A program made the position numbers and the translations under genes. A DNA stretch of 64,000 bases from Nyssa sinensis (lineage: Eukaryota; Streptophyta; Magnoliopsida; Cornales; Nyssaceae): assembly GCA_008638375.1 (NCBI GenBank), contig CM018041.1, positions 5,385,501 to 5,449,500 of the forward strand, in the 5' to 3' direction. The number at the start of each line of letters is the position of its first letter. The stretch's first letter is position 1. The notes beneath the pieces were generated by a model that did not search any database, was not told where the DNA came from, and saw nothing but the letters and a program-made list of their open reading frames with translations. Positions 47,901-60,478 of the stretch are shown in pieces.

Positions 47901-50900
47901 CTAAATTCCCATCTCCAAAATGGGAACCAATATTCCCAAAGGTCGAATGAAAAAACCAAGACTCTTTAAGTGCAGAAGGCACGTGTAAATGCTCAAAAAA
48001 GGAGAAACAGCTTTGCAGGATTTCATATCCAGTAAACCAAAAGGCACACTTGTTACTCAAAAACAAATGGCTGAACAAGGGTGTTATGTAACTGGGGCAG
48101 GCGCAGCAATTGTGAGGCCCGGCGTGATGGGAAGCTGATAATCACCATTTCTCATAATGTGAAAATATGAACAGCCTCAATGGCTGAACCATAAGATGCC
48201 ACATAGGAGATCAGTTCCTAATGTTTCTATCATGTGTTATTCCTTTGCAAGAAAAAAATTCTCTAAATCAAATTATTATTGAGATTCCTCAAACTTGGAT
48301 CACTCTGAGCTGATTTCTTCCGATCACTGACAAAATAAAGTTCTTATAAGCACCACTAAGGAACATCTCACCCAAAAGCAATCTCAGATGACCCTCAAAA
48401 CTGAAACTCAGAGAACATAACTGAGTGTCTATATGATAGAAAAAATTATGTATTGAGTTTCCTGATGCTAAAATCTGCATCTTTTAAGAAATTTACTCAT
48501 ACATAAAGTTTCAATCGGCAAAGTCATAAAAGTCATAAAAACTAAAAACCATTTGGTACTACTTGTCAAGGAATTCAAATGTATACATAAACATTAAACA
48601 ATTTGATAGATGTCTTACCGTTTTGCGTGCATGGTCCTGACTCACATCTTCAAGTACAAGTTCTGGTTGCAAAAGCATCCTTGACTGCCCAAGAAAACCA
48701 AAAGAGCGCTCATAATTTGTTATTTATAATAAGTTCAACAAATCTATCCAAAAAAAATTATAATAAGTTCTGTTGAGAGCTTGAAATTATTGTCGGTGCA
48801 TCCTCTGAAAGCTTAAGCTTTTAGATGAGATGCTGGTTTAACATGATATCAGAGCCTTAGCTACGAGAAGTCTAGGATTCAAGTTTCTCCATTTGCATTT
48901 ATTCCCAGTTTGTTTGTTTGTTTGTGCAAAGTTGCACTCTGTTGTAGTCCTGTTTGTTGTGGTTTGTTTGCCTCTCCACGGGTGAGTCCAGGGTCGCAAG
49001 TGAGGGGAAGTGTTCTTTGAAAGCTTAAACTTTTAGATGAGTTGGTGGTTTAATCAACAATCACATATTTAATGTTAACAAGAAGTTTAAAAAAAAATAG
49101 TTTTTTCCTCTTAGCAAACTATTCTGATTTTTGTGGAGTCACAGCAATTAATAATATTATAAAGCACAAACGCTTACATCTTGAAGCACAACTATAGTAT
49201 ATGGAGCTTTAATGCTTTAAATCCCTAAAGTGCATACCTCAAAGTGTGAAGAGTTCATGATGAAAAACCTCACACTCACCTTGTGCTGTGTTTGACATGA
49301 GTGCCTTAGACACTCAAAGACACAATTTTTTTATTTTTTTACATTGAAACTATTTTATTTGTATTTTAGTTACATTTATTTGTTTCCACTGACATTCAAT
49401 CCATTATTTTTAACAGTCTTGAAAGTGATTTGATTTTTCGTTTGAACTAGGTTGAAACCACTGACTTGACAATGCATCTATACCCAACTTCTTTTCCCTG
49501 TATGCCAGACCAAAACTCAAAATGTGTTAGGACATAATAATTCAGTCATACTTTTGTTGGTGTCCTTATCCATGAAATTCCCAAACTAATTACTAAAAGT
49601 TAAAGAAACAACTTGCATCAGAATCAAGTTTAATCATCACACTTTCCTTTTGGATCTTCAATGGTATGATATAAGTAGAAGTCACAGTTTTATTTTTACC
49701 ACCAGCTATTGGCTTGAGTGGTATCTCCCACCATTTCCAAAGGGAGAGAGGTGCAGGGTACAAGTCCCAGTTGGGAAACGGGTGCGTGTGTATTACCTAT
49801 CAAAAAAATAGTTTTATTTTCATCAACTGTTCCTTGATGTATTTTACTTGGTTTTTTATATGATAATAAAATTAAAAGCATATAGTTATCTATGATATTC
49901 ATATGTAAATGTTGAGGCTTGGGGAAGACAAAGATTCAAACTACACATTTACTTCCCTAAAAAGATTGCAAGTGATCCCTGACTTAGCTACCACTTATTA
50001 TCCTTTTTTGAAAGTGCTATTGAGAAGTTTAAAAGGTATTTGAAATTGAACAGTCCAAAAGGTATTTGTACTTCCTAACAGTCCAAAAAATATTTGCACA
50101 GCAAAAAAGAATAAACAATAAATTACTATATAACCACGAAAGCATGTGTGGGCATGTTGTTGACAATGCAACATCAGTGCCCAGGTGTGCACCGGTGAAA
50201 GAGGTAATGGTAATGGCGAGTAGCAAATGAGGCGGTAGCAAAGGTGGCAATGGGAACATTAACAATATTGCAGAAGTAGCTGAGGTGGCAGTTCTAGTGA
50301 CATGCCACACTTACCCACTGTGCTACATCGACTTTGACACAATTTTTTTTTTTTTTAAATTGTCAATCTTCATGAGAAAAGACCTCTAAATGATGTAAAT
50401 GAGAGTTAAATTGTCAATAAACCAGTCTAATAAGTGATAGTTTGAGAGAATAATGAGAATACGTAAATTTAAAGAGATAATTCTATAACAGAATGTAAAA
50501 GAGGACAAAAGACATAAGCTAAAAGGATATGAGTAAATATTAGAAAGAAGGCAGCATGGAAGCGTTAGTCGCTGCATCTCTTCCACACGCTTTACTTATA
50601 GTGTATGCAGATCAGGGAATGCTGCAGTAATTTAATACTAATTTGCAGTAAAAACTAAATAGGGAATAATTTGGCACAATATGAATAAGGATGCAAAAAA
50701 ATAAAGAAATTCAGGTCACATGCACTTAATAAAAAGTATAATATTCCATGAACTTTTCAAAATATAGGAAAAATTTATCCCATTGTCTAGTATTATCTTG
50801 AGGAAGAAAATGTTCAACTATAAGAAAAAAAACTAAGGCCATCTAGATAGTCATACCCAAAACCCATTTAGTCATCCTTCACAAACCAAACTTAAGTAAA

Positions 50901-53900
50901 ACAAAAGCGGGTTTATAACCAGTTTCCTGGTTCTTTTTCATTTCATTATAGTTTTTATCTGGCTGCACAAAACCAAAAGGCTTAAACTTGACAACCAAAG
51001 TTCAATACCAAAAAGCCATATTGACAAAAAAAAATATATATATATATATATATATTTTTCACCAAAAAGATTTAATAAATTACATATATGAAAATCAAGT
51101 GCATGCCCTGCAATTGTCATGGACAAATTAACAGCCAGGTTCATGAACCAAAATCATATGTAAAATGCTTTTAAAATAAGAAGCATATAACACAAACCTA
51201 TACAAATTTGACAAAGGGCTCTCTCAAAAATGGGATGCTAACAATTATAATATTTTCCTTTTTGGAGGAACCCCAGGCATCAGGTTGAGTGCACATGTAA
51301 ACCTCTTTGGCCCCCAATCACTTGAACAAGTGACCTCTGGACAGTACACCCAAAGATTCTCCCCACCGAGCTACCCGTGGGGGTTTGCAATTATTTTGCT
51401 TTGATACTGAAGGTATAAATTATGGCCATGAGTTACTCTAGTTTCTTGCTTATATAGCATTAATAAAATCAAATTTAACACAGAAAATTAAAGTACTTTT
51501 AATGACCCCATGGATGTTAGCCACAAAAATGAAGTACAATTAATGAAACTAACCTCATCATATCCAGTAAGCCACACACGAGGAGTTTGATAATATTTAT
51601 CATACCTGGAAGAAGAAACAAAGGAAGGAAGAGAAAAGTAAAACCACAGCATAATGGTGTAGAAAGTACCAATGATTTTAATCAATAGTGCCAAAAATGA
51701 ACAAAATTCCATTACTATCAGAAACTTTATAATTTAGTTTAACTCACGTGATGCTGACATCATACGTTCGAGTTCGTAGAATATTGTCATCATCAGGTTC
51801 ATGAGCCACAAGATATGTAGATTGAAGTGTTGCCTGCATTAAAAAGTACATATATTAATCACAATTATCAAAAAATTTCAACCTGATTGTAATTGATTCT
51901 TCATATCAAATCCATAAGTGTACAAGGCATTTGTGCTGTCACTCAAAAGCCTTTTTATCTAATGAATCACTCTGTGGAGTTAGTAGCATGCAAAAACCCA
52001 GACAAATTTGATACTATTACACAAAAACAAAATGCTTGGTCTATTAAAATAAAGCACACGTTCTAACTTACAGGATCTGTTTCAATTAGGTTGTCAGGTT
52101 CTTCATATTCTGCCATGTCTGGGATGTCTTCTTCCTCCTCACCCCTGAAGTATGAAGAGATTGACTGAATGGTATTGTTCTTGCTGATCTCTAAGGTCTC
52201 CATGGATGGCAAGTTTTCCTCCTCACCACATTCTACTTTCTAAAGCAATAAAGTGGAATAAAATAAAAAAGATGAATCCAATTTCCAGTTATACAGCTAC
52301 AATAAACAGCATACCCTTTGGTTTCCCATGAGTTGCAAGCCAGCCATCATTATTCTCATTATCAAGCAGAACTTCGCCTCCAGCAGCCTTCATATTCTTC
52401 TTCTACTGATGCAGCTCTGCGTAGACAGGGAACTGAAAAAAGAAGTCATGATTCTCCATGAGTTACATACAGAGTGTGCAAACAAAAAGAAATTATAATT
52501 TCAGATAGAAGGAACATTTGTATTAGTAAGGGAAACATAAAAGAAGCATATCCTCCCTGCATTTACAATACATAATTCATGCACCAATATGTACACACTA
52601 CACAGCCCTATATTATATTTCTACATATAAATGTCTATATGTAAGGATAAGATATAGGTTAGGATGTAATGGATTGTTTTCCAGCTCAGCCCTTTCATAG
52701 GGTCGCAACCATCATTAGATAAATAATGAGTCATAGCATGTCGACCAAACATACATAACAAATCGGGATAACAAGTTCTTTAATCTTGTCCCTTTATAAA
52801 TATTGGTTTATACCCAACGGATAAAAAAGTTATCATTTTATAGATATGATGATGATGTTAACTACAAGTCTACAACAACTGCCATGATGATGCTGATGAT
52901 AAAAGCAGTGAAGGGGTGTGTGTGTGCGCGCGCGTGCAGTGTGATAGAGAGAGCTCTCAGAAATTCTAAAAAGAGAATCTATATTTAGTTCTCAAACGCA
53001 TTGTGGATAGAGAGAGGGGGGGAGGAGGAGGAGCACAAGAGAAGCTAATCTTAAGCCTCCTTCCCACTCGTCTCATGTCACCAGTCGCCAACTGGTTCCT
53101 GAAAACTCTAGCTACAGTGTGCCTTAAAATGTCTAGCAATAAATTGCCCAGGTTTCTGAAATTCTCAACATCTAGATTGTAGGTTGTCGCTTAAGGATGT
53201 CAGTGACCTCTTGTAACACAATACAGACTAAGGGAAATGAAACAAAACCAAAGCTTCCAAATAGCCCTATCTTCAGGCATAGGATAATAATACTGATTGT
53301 GAATTTTAGAAAATATATCTACTTTAAAGTTAGTGCAGTATAGTAAATGCTATAGTGCCATGTCAGTATTCACTAGATTTGTAGTTGGATATTGGCTTGA
53401 ATTCAATTCTTTTTCAGTGCACGCCACCATGTGCTTTGCGTCAAAAATTTTGCCAGCATTTGTTGTATTCAAAGCATGGAAACTGAATACTGGTTTCAAT
53501 CACAAAGAACTTCAAGAAGTAGGTAAAGAACCATTAAACTAAGTATATAGGAGAGAAAGAAAACATGATGCTAACGAAGTAGTAAGTACATAACAATTCC
53601 AAGGTTTTTATCAACAATATAAGCATTATATTGATGGATATTGAAACAAATGGAAAACATGGTCAATCAGTGTTGTTTACCATTTCTAGTAATCAAGAAT
53701 TGTTTTTCAGTGGGTAAATATGACTTCCTCTTGCTTGGCTCACCTGATTCCCTATCCATAAAATAGCAAAAGAACAAACAATAAAGAGCAAGCCGAATAT
53801 TGACAAAGAGACAGTGACATATAAACAAACTACTTTTACGTCAATGCATGCTTATTTCATATAAGAAAAAAGAGTTGGTCTGTTAAAAAGTAGAAACTGA

Positions 53901-55994
53901 TGGGGGGCGGGGATAACAAGTTTGGACCAATAATCTAGGTTCCTGCATATTACAATAGTTAGAACTTTCAAGGCATGATTTATATGTTCCATCAGCCACA
54001 TTGCCTTTCTCATTTTATTTTTATAAAATTAGGTTATTATCTGCATCTCATCAATCCTAAAACTTTTAACGTATTTGTTGGGCTTATAACACTCTCACAT
54101 CTGAAGTTTTGTTCACATAGGAGAAGGCCCATGAAGAGGGGAAACTGGGTTCACTACAGATATCAGCTCAAATGGCTCGGTAGTATGTAGCAATCCAATT
54201 TTTGGGAGTACCTAAACTTCACTCACCCATTAGTACTAAGCTTTCAACCTACTGCCCAGGTTCCAATCAAACTCACAATACGGAAAATACACTTGTCGAA
54301 ATAAGGATTAAACAATTAATCATTACCAAATTGTCATGGACCCAAATTGTCACCAGCAAGGCCATTGTCTCCCTTTAGAGCCAAGCCAAGCCAAGCATCT
54401 CTGTTTGGGGTATTGCCACAGCTGCAATTGCTGCATCTTCAGTACATCAAATAACTTTAACAAAAGGAAAATTCTACCCTTGACATCCAAAAGTAAAAGG
54501 TGTCACTCCCCATTTCTCTCCTCTGTCACTTTTCCTGTCTAACATCTCAATCATTTGTGGTGATTCCACCACATATGCTGTGTTTGGATCATTCTACTTT
54601 CGAATCACTGACACAACATCATCACTGCCTCTCTCTTACCAGTTTTTTCTTGTTGTTTCCCATCTTGGAAACAGCACCATGTCAACCTTTGCTTTCCTTT
54701 TCCAACCACTCACTGCTTTGATCATCTTCATTACTGACACAGTCATAGCCTATATCTGGTGATATGTAATTGATTAATTATCTCTGCCAATTTGTGACTG
54801 ATTCGTCATCTGAGACCAAAATGAAACCCTAGAAACTATAATGTACTCAGATTTTCATTACGAATTTTTTCTCATGCCTCTCTTTCTCTATCTTCTCTCT
54901 CCAAAATTCTCAATCTCAAATAATCAAATATTGACTTCTTTTACGAACTCGTTTTAGTGGTGATAGCAGCACCTGAACGTCAATAGTGTGGTGGTAATGG
55001 TTATGGAGTTGGGTGGTGATGGAGGAACTTCCAGCAACTTATAAGTGATGGTGACTTGGTTTATGGCAGTGGCAACAGCGGGAGTTGTGGTCATTGATGA
55101 CATTGGTGATGTCACTGGTAAGTGGAAATGTGATTTTAAAAGTAAGCAGAAATGGTATTGCCAACTGCTGAACTGTAACAGGCAAAGTGTACAGAGAGAA
55201 CAATAGATTTTAATGGCCCCTTCTAACTTTATATGACAGAATTTTCTTTAAAACTAAAGTATTTAATGTTTCATAGAAGCAGCCATTGATGTTGTGGCCA
55301 TAGCATCACCCTCTTCATCACCCACTGATTTCACCACAACTTTGACCATAAAATTGGAGAAATTCGCAAAAACAGAACAACAATTCTTTATTTTCTTTTC
55401 TTTTCTTTTATCTTTTTTTTGGGGAGGGGGGGGGGGGGTGTGGAGGGAGGGCAGCTACTCGGGTATTATCATTAATTCAATTGACAGACAATGTGGAAAA
55501 ATTATTAAGAAATTCCGTTGAAAGCCGGGAAAACATGGGTAATAAGTTAGAAATTATCCATTCCAAATAGTCCACCAAAATTATGGTAATTAGATTCAGA
55601 CTGAACCACTGGATCAACCCCAAATTCACAAGTTAATACCTATGGTGTTGACAAACCATGCATGAAATATAGCATATTCCTATAAGTAAACAAGGTTTAC
55701 TTTGCCTCCTTCAAATGCAAATTTACTCAAATATATAATTCAAACTTATATTCAACACAAGCGAAAAAAGAAAAAAGACACCAGCTTAATAATCAAATTG
55801 AGAGCGTGATAGATGGCAACGGATGAAAATTACCAGGACCAGGTAGGGCATTTGGAGACGAGATTGTCGCCGGCTATGATAAACTCACTGATGCTGAGGA
55901 CACCTTTCTCTTTAAAGGCCGACACAGTGCGAGGATTTATGATCCTCTCCACCGTCCCTTTGAAGGCTTCGTGAAGCTTCTGAGACAGGACCAT
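44961..55994 (-). CDS. ATG3: Autophagy-related protein 3 (ATG3), E2-like enzyme, 9 exons, 2 single-base insertions
   Basis: E2-like enzyme that transfers ATG8 from ATG7 to phosphatidylethanolamine during autophagosome formation in the cytosol. Exons on the minus strand: 55834-55994, 53681-53751, 52315-52432, 52072-52235, 51748-51833, 51554-51605, 48619-48684, 46724-46851, 44961-45058; all GT-AG. The start gives [13 protein letters not shown], the family's usual N-terminus; a farther in-frame ATG at 56028-56030 would add 12 residues and is less likely. Landmarks: acidic flexible middle region (exon 52072-52235), [17 protein letters not shown], and the catalytic cysteine in HPCRHG (exon 46724-46851). 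It ends DFDLGSSST then TAA. Exons total 944 nt; removing one extra base at about 52387 and one at 45011 leaves 942 nt, exactly 313 codons plus stop, the same length as Arabidopsis ATG3. Exon 52072-52235 could begin three bases earlier (a second AG), which would break the frame unless another base is lost at the previous donor. Confidence 0.95.
46220..46505 (+). mobile_element. LINE 3' end
   Basis: Plus-strand frame includes [10 protein letters not shown] and [12 protein letters not shown], then GFGALN, matching in order the end of the other L1 copies here (RVFE ... FWLRED ... GFLRDFG). The element finishes with TTACTTATCAAAAAA at about 46490-46504. It lies in the last ATG3 intron (45059-46723). 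Confidence 0.7.
48771..49056 (+). mobile_element. TRIM-like miniature LTR retrotransposon
   Basis: Two direct repeats (48771-48843 and 49011-49056) share GAAAGCTTAARCTTTTAGAT and the GGTGGTTTAA-like end. The first is followed at once by TGATATCAGAGCC, one mismatch from the initiator-Met primer site; the second is preceded by a polypurine tract TGAGGGGAAG. The internal region is about 165 bp with no coding capacity. This LTR-PBS-PPT-LTR order defines terminal-repeat retrotransposons in miniature. The second repeat is shorter and no clear target duplication is visible. In an ATG3 intron. Confidence 0.6.
49699..49808 (+). mobile_element. tRNA-derived SINE
   Basis: Box A-like TTGGCTTGAGTGGTA at about 49710-49724 and box B-like GGGTACAAGTCCC at about 49756-49768, spaced as in a tRNA-derived pol III promoter, then a 3' end TATTACCTATCAAAAAAA. 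About 110 bp. In the ATG3 intron 48685-51553, opposite to the gene. Confidence 0.68.
51262..51384 (-). mobile_element. tRNA-derived SINE, 5' part
   Basis: On the minus strand CACGGGTAGCTCGGTGGGGA gives a tRNA-like box A, and about 40 nt later GGTCACTTGTTCAAGTGA contains a box-B-like GTTCAAGT. The 3' part is short and lacks a clear A-tail. In the same ATG3 intron as the SINE at 49699 but of a different family. Confidence 0.5.
52433..55833. other. First two ATG3 introns (with exon 2 at 53681-53751)
   Basis: Non-coding except exon 2. Contains a (TG)n(CG)n tract near 52917-52940 and a GGTGGTGATGG-rich region at 54955-55110 that resembles 29130-29240 in composition and motif (GGTGGC, TGATGG), perhaps two old copies of one repeat. 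The G-run is at 55426-55438. Confidence 0.45.
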
Positions 55995-56110
55995 CTCTGA
56001 TAAGAGAGAAGAAGAGAAAATCACAACCAACTTGAAGTTTGGATGGAAATTCTAGAAAATCAATGGGGGTTTGGAACAGGGTAAATAGAACGGCAAGGGT
56101 TTCGCTTTCG
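55995..56110 (-). promoter_or_regulatory. 5' UTR / proximal promoter of ATG3
   Basis: Sequence just upstream of the ATG3 start codon on the minus strand; TCTTCTTCTCTCTTATCAG-like pyrimidine-rich leader at about 55996-56020. The upstream ATG at 56028-56030 is in frame with ATG3. Position-based assignment. Confidence 0.35.
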
Positions 56111-56637
56111 TTTTACGTTACAAAATTTGTTGATTCAATATTAGAGTCTCCCCGGCAAAGCAACCACTTTAGTAGCACGTATGCTCAAATTTCCTATTGC
56201 CTATTTTCACTTTTACTTTTTTAAAAATCAAAATAAAAATAAAAAACAATTATTCACGATAATTAAAATTATAAATTAATCGAGTCAACTCAGTTAAATA
56301 AATAAATTTTAATTAATGATCAGAATTTGATAGCAAGGATAGCAAGAGCTCTTTTAATTCTATGACCAACAATTTTCAAGAATTTCAATCTAACAGTTAA
56401 AAATCATATTCTCTAACAAATCTTTATTTCTATCGCAATAAATAATATTTGAGCATTGAAATAAAAATGTCAAAATATAATATTTCATTATTATAATATT
56501 GCTAAATTTAAATTTAACATGATTTAAATAACTTTTAACATTTAAGTAACTGAGTTGCTATGATGTCTTACCATTTCATGTAAATTCTATTATCTCTTTC
56601 TTCCTACCTTTTTTTCCCTTTCTTCAAGTCCTATTGT

Positions 56638-57148
56638 TATGGATGACAATTTGTCCTGCTTTGTCGGAGTCCCGCCCCGCCCTAATGGAATGGGTATAAG
56701 GTGCTTATAAAAGGAGTTGAGGTGTGACTTTTAAAACTCCATCGAGCTCGGGAGATGATCACCCCTCCCCGTTTATATATTAAGATTTTTTATTTATTCT
56801 TAAATACACTATTTTTACCAATAAATAATACTATATAAAATTAGTTTTAAGATTTTTCATATCACACTCATATATTTTTTTTTTTGTATTAGTTATTTTG
56901 ACAAAAAAAAAATTAATTCACTTATCAAAATAAAAGTTTTAACTTATTTAAAATATATATATATATATATATATCAGGGTTAGAGGTCAGACGGGATGAA
57001 GTTGAGAAATATAAACGAGGTCGAGGTCGGGGTCGGTGTCGGGGTAAACCTCTAAACGAGATGGGAGAAGGTCGAAAGCGAATAATATAAACAGAGTCAA
57101 AGTTAAAAAAAGTCATTCTATCCCAAACTCGTACCGTTTTCATTCTTA
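56638..57148. mobile_element. Old non-autonomous hAT-like element
   Basis: Ends TATGGATGACAA and, inverted, TAAGAATGAAAA; 8-bp flanks CCTATTGT (56630-56637) and CCTATTTT (57149-57156) differ at one base. Subterminal CCCGCCCCGCC on the left and GGTCGGGGTCGGTGTCGGGG on the right. 511 bp, non-coding, upstream of ATG3. Confidence 0.6.
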
Positions 57149-57643
57149 CCTATTTTAACATCCTTTGAAGCATAATAAGTTGGTAAAATAAAAATTAAAA
57201 ATTAAAATGATCAAACTTAACTGTCAGACACAGTTAAGGGGAAAGAAACCCTTAAATATTAGCTACTTGTTGCTGAAGACTAAATATTCCTAAATGGTGG
57301 GTTCTTTTGACTTTAATGGCTACCTATATGAGTTCAAAAGATATATGTGTGTATATACTGAAGTGGGGAAATGAATCAACCACGTTGCCTTCTTTCTTGT
57401 TTTATTTAAAACCAATCTGCCTAAATGACAAATAAAATTAGGAGTCCATCTCTATCATACTGGACTTCATAGACGAAGAATAATGACAATGATGGACGTG
57501 TCCTATTCATTCATTCATAACATACACACATAACCTGTTAACGGGTTGGATTCATCCAAAGCCCAGCTCATTTAAGATGGGTCTCAACCCTTAAGATGTT
57601 GTTCTGATTCGTTAACTAATATATCATACAGATTCGTCCCAAC

Positions 57644-60148
57644 TAAGGGTGCAAATGAGCCGAGTCGAGTCGAGTATCTGATGTTTAGGCTTGACTCATG
57701 AAATAATCGAGCTTGGCTCGACTCGGCTCGAGCTCAAATTTCTGATCGAACTCGACTCGTGAATGGCTTGTTAAGCTCGAACTCAAACTCGACTCGGCTC
57801 GAAAAAATAAACAAACCTCATTCGAGCTCGAGTTACTGGGATTCATCCTTGCAAAGTAAACAGTTCATTCTTGAACGAATCAAACTTTTTGAAAGCTGGG
57901 TTTATCAAAATCTAAAATCAGTTTTGAACTTTGAACCCAAATATGTGCACTGACTGACAGAGGACAATTAGAACATGACATTATAGCCAAGCCAGAGAAG
58001 AATAATCAACAAATTAGTTGCTACAATTAGTTAATCTTGCCCCATTTGCAGCTGTAATTGTAATCAAATAAATAAACAAAGGAAGTCTTCACATATATAC
58101 ACAATATACACAAAATAAATTTATTTGCCATTGATGCCTACGACTATAAGTACTGTGTGAAATCTTTATCCTGTGAGAAAATGCAGGGAAGCTTTTGTGT
58201 CATGGCTTGTGGAGCTTGAAGCCAAATACTCTTGGAACATAACTTTAGTGTTGCTTTCTGTGGTTTGAGGTGCCCATAAGTCATCAAAAACAGGTGAGTA
58301 AATGTGGTTCCAAAATAAGCCCCATCAATATCTTGTCAAGGTCAAGGAAATATGCCACTACAAAGGAAGTATGTGACTTCGCAATATCTAAAGTAAATGC
58401 TTCAGTCTTCTAATTCACCATCCAAAATACTACATTCCATGACAATCTGTCCAAAAAAATTGTTAGTAAATATCCATCTTGAAAATCGAATGCTTCGATC
58501 AAATGACCAACCTCATGAAATGATATGCAGAGGTGCCCATTCTTCATTAAAACAAAACAACCATTGGTTGTACTTTGTGCACACTTGTTTTCTTCTCCTT
58601 ATCTTTCTTCTTCCATATTATTTTTCAATTTAGCCAAAGACCAATTTTGAATTATATATACATCACAAGTACATGTTTTCTAATGCTATGAAAACATGGT
58701 ATGAAAATTTTGTTGTTGTTTTGGAAAAAATTCAATCTCTATTCCATTAAGGCTTCAGACAAATTCAAAAGATTAGACATCAAAGTAATGTTTGAAACTC
58801 ACATGAATTGATATTATTTATTACTATCCCTTAAAAAGTCAAACAGTACATTTCCTGTTCTATCTAACTGCATGTTTAAAATCAGTTTTTGTAGCCTGTG
58901 GAATTTGAAAGTATCATAAAAAGGTACAAGCTTGATGATTTAGATATCACTTCTAATGGTTTTACACTAAGGTAAATTAACATTCTCTCTAAACTGAAAA
59001 TACTTAATTTGTATTGCTCTTATTTTCTCCTTTAAATCTAATTAATGCCTCAATATATATCATCAAAGTGGTAAAACATTGGTTTCAACGATGCACCAGA
59101 GAATCTAAATCATGACATAGATAATGCAAATATAGATATAGAGTGAAGGGGAAAAAAAAGACAAAAAACAAAAAAGATAATGAAATTTTTTCTTAGCAGG
59201 AAAATCATGACAAGAAATTTCTAGCATCATAATAGAGTAGAAATAGTAACTATGATGATAACATTTGGATTGTTTAGAAATTTCTACCCCTTTCTAAAAA
59301 ATCTATTTATGTAAAATAAAAAAGATCAAATGTTATTCTGTCAGCACTTTAAGTAAACACACAATGAAAATTTTCCTTCCAAGAAATTAGGGATTGTTTA
59401 AATGACTTGTGGAATTTGAGTCTACATAACATTTGGACAAAGAAATCGAAGTTATAATAAAAAAGAAATAACTTGAGTAGAAATAAGGTTAATAATCAAA
59501 ATTCCAAAATGACATTATTTTAAGTGGTTTGCCTATGAATGAATTATAAGGATTAGAATCAGAAAAATAAAAATCAACACAAGCGATTGGATGTTTCTAT
59601 GTTGTACAGAAAACAAGAAGAAAGGAAAACAATTATGCAACTTACAAGATAGAGAGAAAGGTGATCTTTTTGCCTTTTTAATTGCTGTGAACTCCTTGGA
59701 ATCCAGGGAATGAAGATATATATGAAACTATATATGCATACCCACTTCGACAGCTTTCTCGACAACATAAATCGATATATATGAAGTTGAAGAAAGTTGA
59801 TCGAGTCGAGAGATTGGCAAGGGAGAGAGCTCAGAGAGGGCAAAGTAGAGCTGCTGGCTACGGGACTAATTGAAGAAGGTTAGAAACCCTAGCATAGAAA
59901 AAATAAGTATTTATACTTAAAAACATAAACGAGTCACGAGTCGAGCCACTATTTGAGCTTATATGAGCCTGTTCATGAGCCTGAATGAGCCGAGCCTCTT
60001 TTTGGCTCGGCTCGGCTCGGCTCGTTTAATAAATGAGCCCTATTTTGAGCTCGAGTTCGGCTCGTGTATTAAATGAACCGAGTTGAACGAGCCATAATCA
60101 AGCCGATCTCGAGCTGTTCATGAATGGCTCTGTTCGTTTGCACCCCTA
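57644..60148. mobile_element. 2.5-kb non-autonomous hAT element
   Basis: Ends TAAGGGTGCAAATGAGCCGA and, inverted, TAGGGGTGCAAACGAACAGA; perfect 8-bp target duplication GTCCCAAC at 57636-57643 and 60149-60156. Both subterminal regions (57655-57840 and 59930-60130) are packed with GAGCTCGAG, CTCGACTCGG and GGCTCGGCTCG repeats in both orientations, the usual kind of transposase binding array. About 2 kb of internal sequence does not encode a transposase but holds the coding-looking minus-strand segment at 58166-58324. Confidence 0.87.
58166..58324 (-). other. Coding-looking 52-codon segment inside the hAT element
   Basis: Minus-strand frame open from 58324 to a TAA at 58166-58168, beginning [20 protein letters not shown] and ending with a Ser/Thr-rich stretch and HFLTG-stop. 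Its balanced amino-acid use is unlike the random frames around it, and AG dinucleotides just upstream (near 58335) could act as an acceptor. I do not recognise a family. It might be the last exon of a host gene fragment captured by the transposon, or chance. Confidence 0.3.
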
Positions 60149-60429
60149 GTCCCAACCGATTAATAAGGGATTCGTTAGACCCATAAAACATCTCATATGT
60201 ATTTTAGGATTTTGAGACATTAGTTTTTGTGTTTTACAAATTCAAACAAGATCACAACGAAAGCAGTAAAAAAAAAAAAGGGTCCGGGTATTTGGGTTGT
60301 GTATTCGGATTTGTTGGGCTTCAGGTCTTACAGTAGCAGATCAAAACTGGGTATGAACTTAGTAAGTTTAACGGATTTGGGTTCTGGTCTTAGTGAATCT
60401 ATCCAAATCCGATTCGTTCACACACCTAT

Positions 60430-60478
<49 letters not shown>

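Noticed and set aside
52072..52315. An eighth insertion at the ATG3 donor near 52315 (AAAGGGTATG)
   Set aside because: Using the nearby second AG acceptor (52236) keeps the frame and the family's usual length without removing a base.
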